A DNA stretch of 8,679 bases from positions 1 to 8,679 of the forward strand of contig SYEI01000153.1 in assembly GCA_005800865.1 (NCBI GenBank). Reading direction: 5' to 3'. A program made the position numbers and the translations under genes. The notes under the pieces were generated by a model that saw nothing but the letters and a program-made list of their open reading frames with translations, ran no database searches and was not told the origin of the DNA. Positions 6,261 through 8,679 of this stretch are shown in pieces (the first letter of the stretch is position 1; each line of letters starts with the position of its first letter). Source of the stretch: Bacteroidota bacterium (GTDB taxonomy: Bacteria; Bacteroidota; Bacteroidia; B-17B0; Aurantibacillaceae).

Positions 6261-7325
6261 TTAGCTTCCGCCACCTCCACCTCCACTACAATTTAAAGTA
6301 CCGTATTGGATTTTTAATTTCCAATATGCAATGTTTGGCCAAAAACAACATATTTGTGATGTTATTTCTAACGAAAGATCATAAGTGTTTAAGATTTGTA
6401 AACCAGCTGGACTTGATGGTCTATTTGCATATGCAATTGTATTACATCCTGATTTGTATTGATTAAGTTGAGCCGCTGTTAATATTTTATTTGCATTTAT
6501 ACAATAGTCACCAGCAGAAGCAATACTTCTATAATATAAGTATGCTTGATATGCTGAAGTGTTGAATGGATCGCGTGTAACACTTGTAATATTAGTATAA
6601 TAGTAGCCATTGCTACATGCTGGAAACGAACAGCTGTTTAGTTTTAACTCAATTTGTGACGGTCCATCTAATGTTGGATTTCCACTACAAGATAAAAACG
6701 CGTTTGCATAACTAGGTATTACTGTTGCAAATTTACTTGGCGATGCTGTTTCAGATGTAAAAGGATCGCATGGTGTTGCTACTTTTTGTCCATTCATCGT
6801 ATGAAACATAGTAATATCAAGTGAATAAATAATGTTGCCTTCATCTACTTTAGCTGAAACATCAATTACTTGAATTTTTGTGGTCACATTTATTTTTTGT
6901 GATAATAGATTGACTAAAGCGCTATATACATTAGCAAAATCAGCTCCATTAATTGTACTATTTGAGATTGGGGTTGTAAACTTTAAAGAGTCATTGTAAC
7001 CTACTTCAATTGTTTTTGGTGAGTCGAAATCATAATTCAATGCAGCTTCTAACAACCAAATAGATGAATCTAAAGCTAATGTATTTCCGTTACTATTGCT
7101 TTTGGATACGTTACTAACATTTGTAAACTGCCCTTTAAATTTTTTGATTAGTTCTGTCGTGTGTTCAGAATCTAACTCATACGTTTTCTGCTTTACTTCA
7201 TCTGTCGCTGCAGAGGAATTAGCTTCTAAGCCTTGCTGTTGTATGGGGGGGCTAGTTTCATTTTTTTTACAAGCAAAAGTTCCTAGCAAGAGGGCGGCAG
7301 ATGCAATGATTAATTGTTTTTTCAT
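6261..7325 (-). CDS. Cys-rich outer-envelope lipoprotein, copy B
   Basis: 354 residues, first gene of the probable operon. The signal peptide (MKKQLIIASAALLLGTFAC, lipidation at Cys19) differs from copy A at only two residues (3 and 6). The mature domain has no family I can name. It aligns with copy A through QGLEA (31-35), DEVKQK (42-47), DSSIWLLEAALN (86-97), VIDVS (153-157), ITMF (171-174), CDPF at 186-189, DGP (220-222), KLN-C (228-232), SSPAG (304-308) and YGTLNC (341-346). Nine Cys follow the anchor (186, 213, 232, 237, 275, 294, 326, 327, 346). The vicinal pair 326-327 is absent from copy A. The protein ends in Ser, six Gly and Ser. The start codon is fixed by the signal peptide and has no obvious Shine-Dalgarno sequence. 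The paired secreted protein begins 10 bases downstream; a joint surface role is inferred only from this repeated pairing. Confidence 0.85.
   Translation of the reverse strand: MKKQLIIASAALLLGTFACKKNETSPPIQQQGLEANSSAATDEVKQKTYELDSEHTTELIKKFKGQFTNVSNVSKSNSNGNTLALDSSIWLLEAALNYDFDSPKTIEVGYNDSLKFTTPISNSTINGADFANVYSALVNLLSQKINVTTKIQVIDVSAKVDEGNIIYSLDITMFHTMNGQKVATPCDPFTSETASPSKFATVIPSYANAFLSCSGNPTLDGPSQIELKLNSCSFPACSNGYYYTNITSVTRDPFNTSAYQAYLYYRSIASAGDYCINANKILTAAQLNQYKSGCNTIAYANRPSSPAGLQILNTYDLSLEITSQICCFWPNIAYWKLKIQYGTLNCSGGGGGGS
6267..6284 (-). repeat. Gly codon run at the C-terminus of lipoprotein B
   Basis: Six consecutive Gly codons (residues 348-353), mostly alternating GGA and GGT, lie just before the last Ser and the stop. 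Copy A ends in CGSTPD instead. The hexamer-like GGAGGT repeat is GC-rich against an AT-rich background and could have expanded by slippage. Confidence 0.7.
7253..7325 (-). repeat. Near-identical 5' end of lipoprotein gene B (pair of 4619-4691)
   Basis: Counterpart of the block at 4619-4691, with the 33-base identity at 7253-7285. It holds the same A8 run on the coding strand (7261-7268). A C7 run on the coding strand (7245-7251) follows immediately, in the Pro codons after the lipobox. Confidence 0.8.
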
Positions 7326-7462
7326 ACAATTTTTTTTATTAACTTGGTTAGGATACTAAGCTAATTTGTAATTCACCAAACATCAATATCATTATACAAA
7401 TTATGTTGCAAGTGTAAGATTCTATAAAAATATGTATTTTATGGCTTGTTTCAAAAATTCAG
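7326..7462 (-). promoter_or_regulatory. Upstream region of the four-gene operon, promoter not clearly resolved
   Basis: These 137 bases separate the terminator of paralog C from the first lipoprotein gene, so the operon promoter should lie here. The best partial match to the Bacteroidota -7 element TAnnTTTG is GATGTTTG at 7377-7384 on the minus strand. The nearest suitable TTG is at 7409-7411, 24 bases away, slightly longer than usual. The bases just before the ATG (AACCAAGTTAAT, then an A-rich stretch) resemble those before lipoprotein A. No open reading frame of interest is present. Confidence 0.3.
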
Positions 7463-7499
7463 GAAAAACAAAAGGCTTGATGTTTGCACACCAAGCCTT
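7463..7499 (-). terminator. Intrinsic terminator after paralog C
   Basis: The minus-strand RNA downstream of the stop at 7519 can pair 7489-7499 with 7472-7482 around a 6-base loop (7483-7488). There are eight perfect pairs (AAGGCTTG with CAAGCCTT), one G-U wobble, then U-A and G-C. The U-rich tract TTTTGTTTTT follows. Stem core, wobble position and tract match the terminator at 2050-2090, so the two are probably duplicated relatives. Confidence 0.85.
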
Positions 7500-7518
7500 A
7501 TTCTATTACTAGATATTA

Positions 7519-8679
7519 TTATTTAATAACAGATAATTTTTTGGTAATGGAGCTTTTAGAAGAGTTAATGGTAACATTGTACAGCCCATTGGCAAATAGT
7601 TTTGTGTCAAGTAAAATTTTATTTGAACCACTAATTAAGGTAGTTGAATTTTGATAAATGGTTTTACCAAGTAAATCAATAATACTTATGGATGATTCTG
7701 ATTCTTTGTCGGAATTGTTGATATATAATGTTGTTTCGTTACTAGATGGGTTTGGGTATATGTTAATTTCTAGAGTGTTTTTATGATACTCTGGTACGCC
7801 AACAAAAACTTCATTACCGTTTTTATCAAGTTTTAAAACAAAGCCTTCTAAGGCATTTTTTAGTTGTGGCATTAGAGTATCATATCTTCTGCCAACAATC
7901 ACTACTCCGCTATCAGCTGTGGCGCATATCCCTGCTGGCTGATAAAAATAACCAAGCGTATTAAAATATTTTTGCCAAATTAAATTGCCACTAGTATCTA
8001 TTTTTGCAGTTAATATGCTCGTAGGACTATAATTACCAAAGAAATTATTATTTGTAAAGCCTGAAACACATACGTTATAAATATTTGCACCTTGCCTAGC
8101 AGCACTAGCTGTAAAATTTGCATTCATTTCCCTTACCCCTCCTGACGTCCCATAAAACCCACCTTTTGTTACTAAACCGTTACTTTTAACTATTGCATAT
8201 ACAGCTTGGTCATCAAATGCGGTACATCCACTTGTGTATGAAGCGGGGAAATATCCAGCTGCATAATAATTATTATTGGAAATTTCTACTAGGTTACAAT
8301 CTTGAGCGAAAATCCCTAATTCTTCTGTACAATTTGTTATACTATTTATTGCAACACTATCAAAGTTAAAGAGATGTATGACATTAAAACTTGTATCCAT
8401 CAACATAGCTTGCGCGCGGCCAAGTGGGGATTGATTTGGAAAACCACCTCCTGAAATCAAAAGGTTACTCCCTTGTTTTATCATTGACGTAACTGTCGAT
8501 GCAGGATATGTTAAAGTGTCTTTTATATCTAAATTAAGTGATAATTTAAAAATCTTAGCTTTTGGGTTATTTCCATAAAAGAAAGTAGTGTAAAGTTGAT
8601 TGTTGATGATACAGGTGCTTTGTATAGTTGAAATAAACCCTACATTTTGAGAGTCTAGTTTCGTTTTTTGTACTTCATG
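7519..8679 (-). CDS. T9SS-sorted secreted protein with propeller-like repeats, paralog C (5' end cut off)
   Basis: The frame is open from the window edge at 8679 to the stop at 7519, giving 386 visible codons. The ATG at 8484 is internal, because the 65 codons upstream also align with paralog A. The N-terminus, including any signal peptide, lies outside. Shared elements include LLISGGGFP followed by SPLGR, FNFDS, a CTEELG segment equivalent to GCSEQIG, and a YTSGC segment equivalent to YDASC. A propeller-like unit reads KIDTSGN, W, DSGVVIVG, KLDKNGN. The last 84 residues (303-386) are a type A T9SS sorting domain (YPNPS, DLLGK, NGLYNV, final KKLSVIK), closer to paralog A than to B. The related terminators after A and C also point to a common ancestor for the two 3' ends. 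Whether a lipoprotein gene precedes it, as for A and B, cannot be seen here. Confidence 0.87.
   Translation of the reverse strand, partial: HEVQKTKLDSQNVGFISTIQSTCIINNQLYTTFFYGNNPKAKIFKLSLNLDIKDTLTYPASTVTSMIKQGSNLLISGGGFPNQSPLGRAQAMLMDTSFNVIHLFNFDSVAINSITNCTEELGIFAQDCNLVEISNNNYYAAGYFPASYTSGCTAFDDQAVYAIVKSNGLVTKGGFYGTSGGVREMNANFTASAARQGANIYNVCVSGFTNNNFFGNYSPTSILTAKIDTSGNLIWQKYFNTLGYFYQPAGICATADSGVVIVGRRYDTLMPQLKNALEGFVLKLDKNGNEVFVGVPEYHKNTLEINIYPNPSSNETTLYINNSDKESESSISIIDLLGKTIYQNSTTLISGSNKILLDTKLFANGLYNVTINSSKSSITKKLSVIK

Noticed and set aside
6236..6466. Plus-strand open frame of 76 codons
   Set aside because: Antisense across the junction of paralog B and lipoprotein B, both supported by homology.
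7096..7359. Plus-strand open frame of 87 codons
   Set aside because: Antisense to the start of lipoprotein B; its hydrophobic stretch mirrors the signal peptide codons.
8482..8484. ATG at 8484 as the start of paralog C
   Set aside because: Codons upstream to the window edge remain open and align with paralog A; starting here would give a secreted protein without a signal peptide.
2111..8679. Mobile element as the cause of the duplications
   Set aside because: I see no transposase, integrase, terminal inverted repeats or flanking direct repeats; homologous tandem duplication followed by divergence is enough.

Overview
The window looks like chromosomal DNA from a member of the Bacteroidota. 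It is AT-rich, its start codons have no obvious Shine-Dalgarno sequences, and every protein gene codes on the minus strand. Four of the six genes carry a secretory signal peptide and/or a type A C-terminal sorting domain of the type IX secretion system (T9SS, motif FPNP or YPNP). The other two are short lipoproteins beginning with a Cys-Lys-Lys lipobox. The sequence alone does not place the organism below phylum. I saw no RNA genes, CRISPR array, insertion sequence or other mobile element.

Layout in the direction of transcription (right to left). (1) 8679-7519: the 3' part of a T9SS-sorted secreted protein (paralog C), followed by a strong intrinsic terminator. (2) An intergenic stretch at 7326-7462, which must hold the promoter of the next unit. 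(3) A probable four-gene operon, 7325-2111: lipoprotein B, secreted paralog B, lipoprotein A, secreted paralog A, with gaps of 10, 38 and 4 bases. It ends in a terminator that is a sequence relative of the one after paralog C. (4) 1926-1: a large secreted protein with a choice-of-anchor-J-like domain, an Omp28-like domain and the beginning of a T9SS sorting domain, cut by the window edge.

The main theme is a duplicated two-gene cassette: a Cys-rich outer-envelope lipoprotein of about 340 residues followed by a T9SS-exported protein of about 510 residues with beta-propeller-like repeats. Both members of each cassette are recognisable homologs, and a third copy of the second member lies upstream. 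The repeated pairing suggests that the two proteins work together at the cell surface, but no enzymatic motif is visible and no function can be assigned.

The least expected signal is at RNA level. Both complete secreted-protein genes of the cassettes carry a strong perfect or near-perfect hairpin beginning 27-29 bases into the reading frame, across the end of the signal peptide. The stem sequences are unrelated, so position and structure are shared but sequence is not. This could be an RNA element that tunes expression or export of the second cassette gene.
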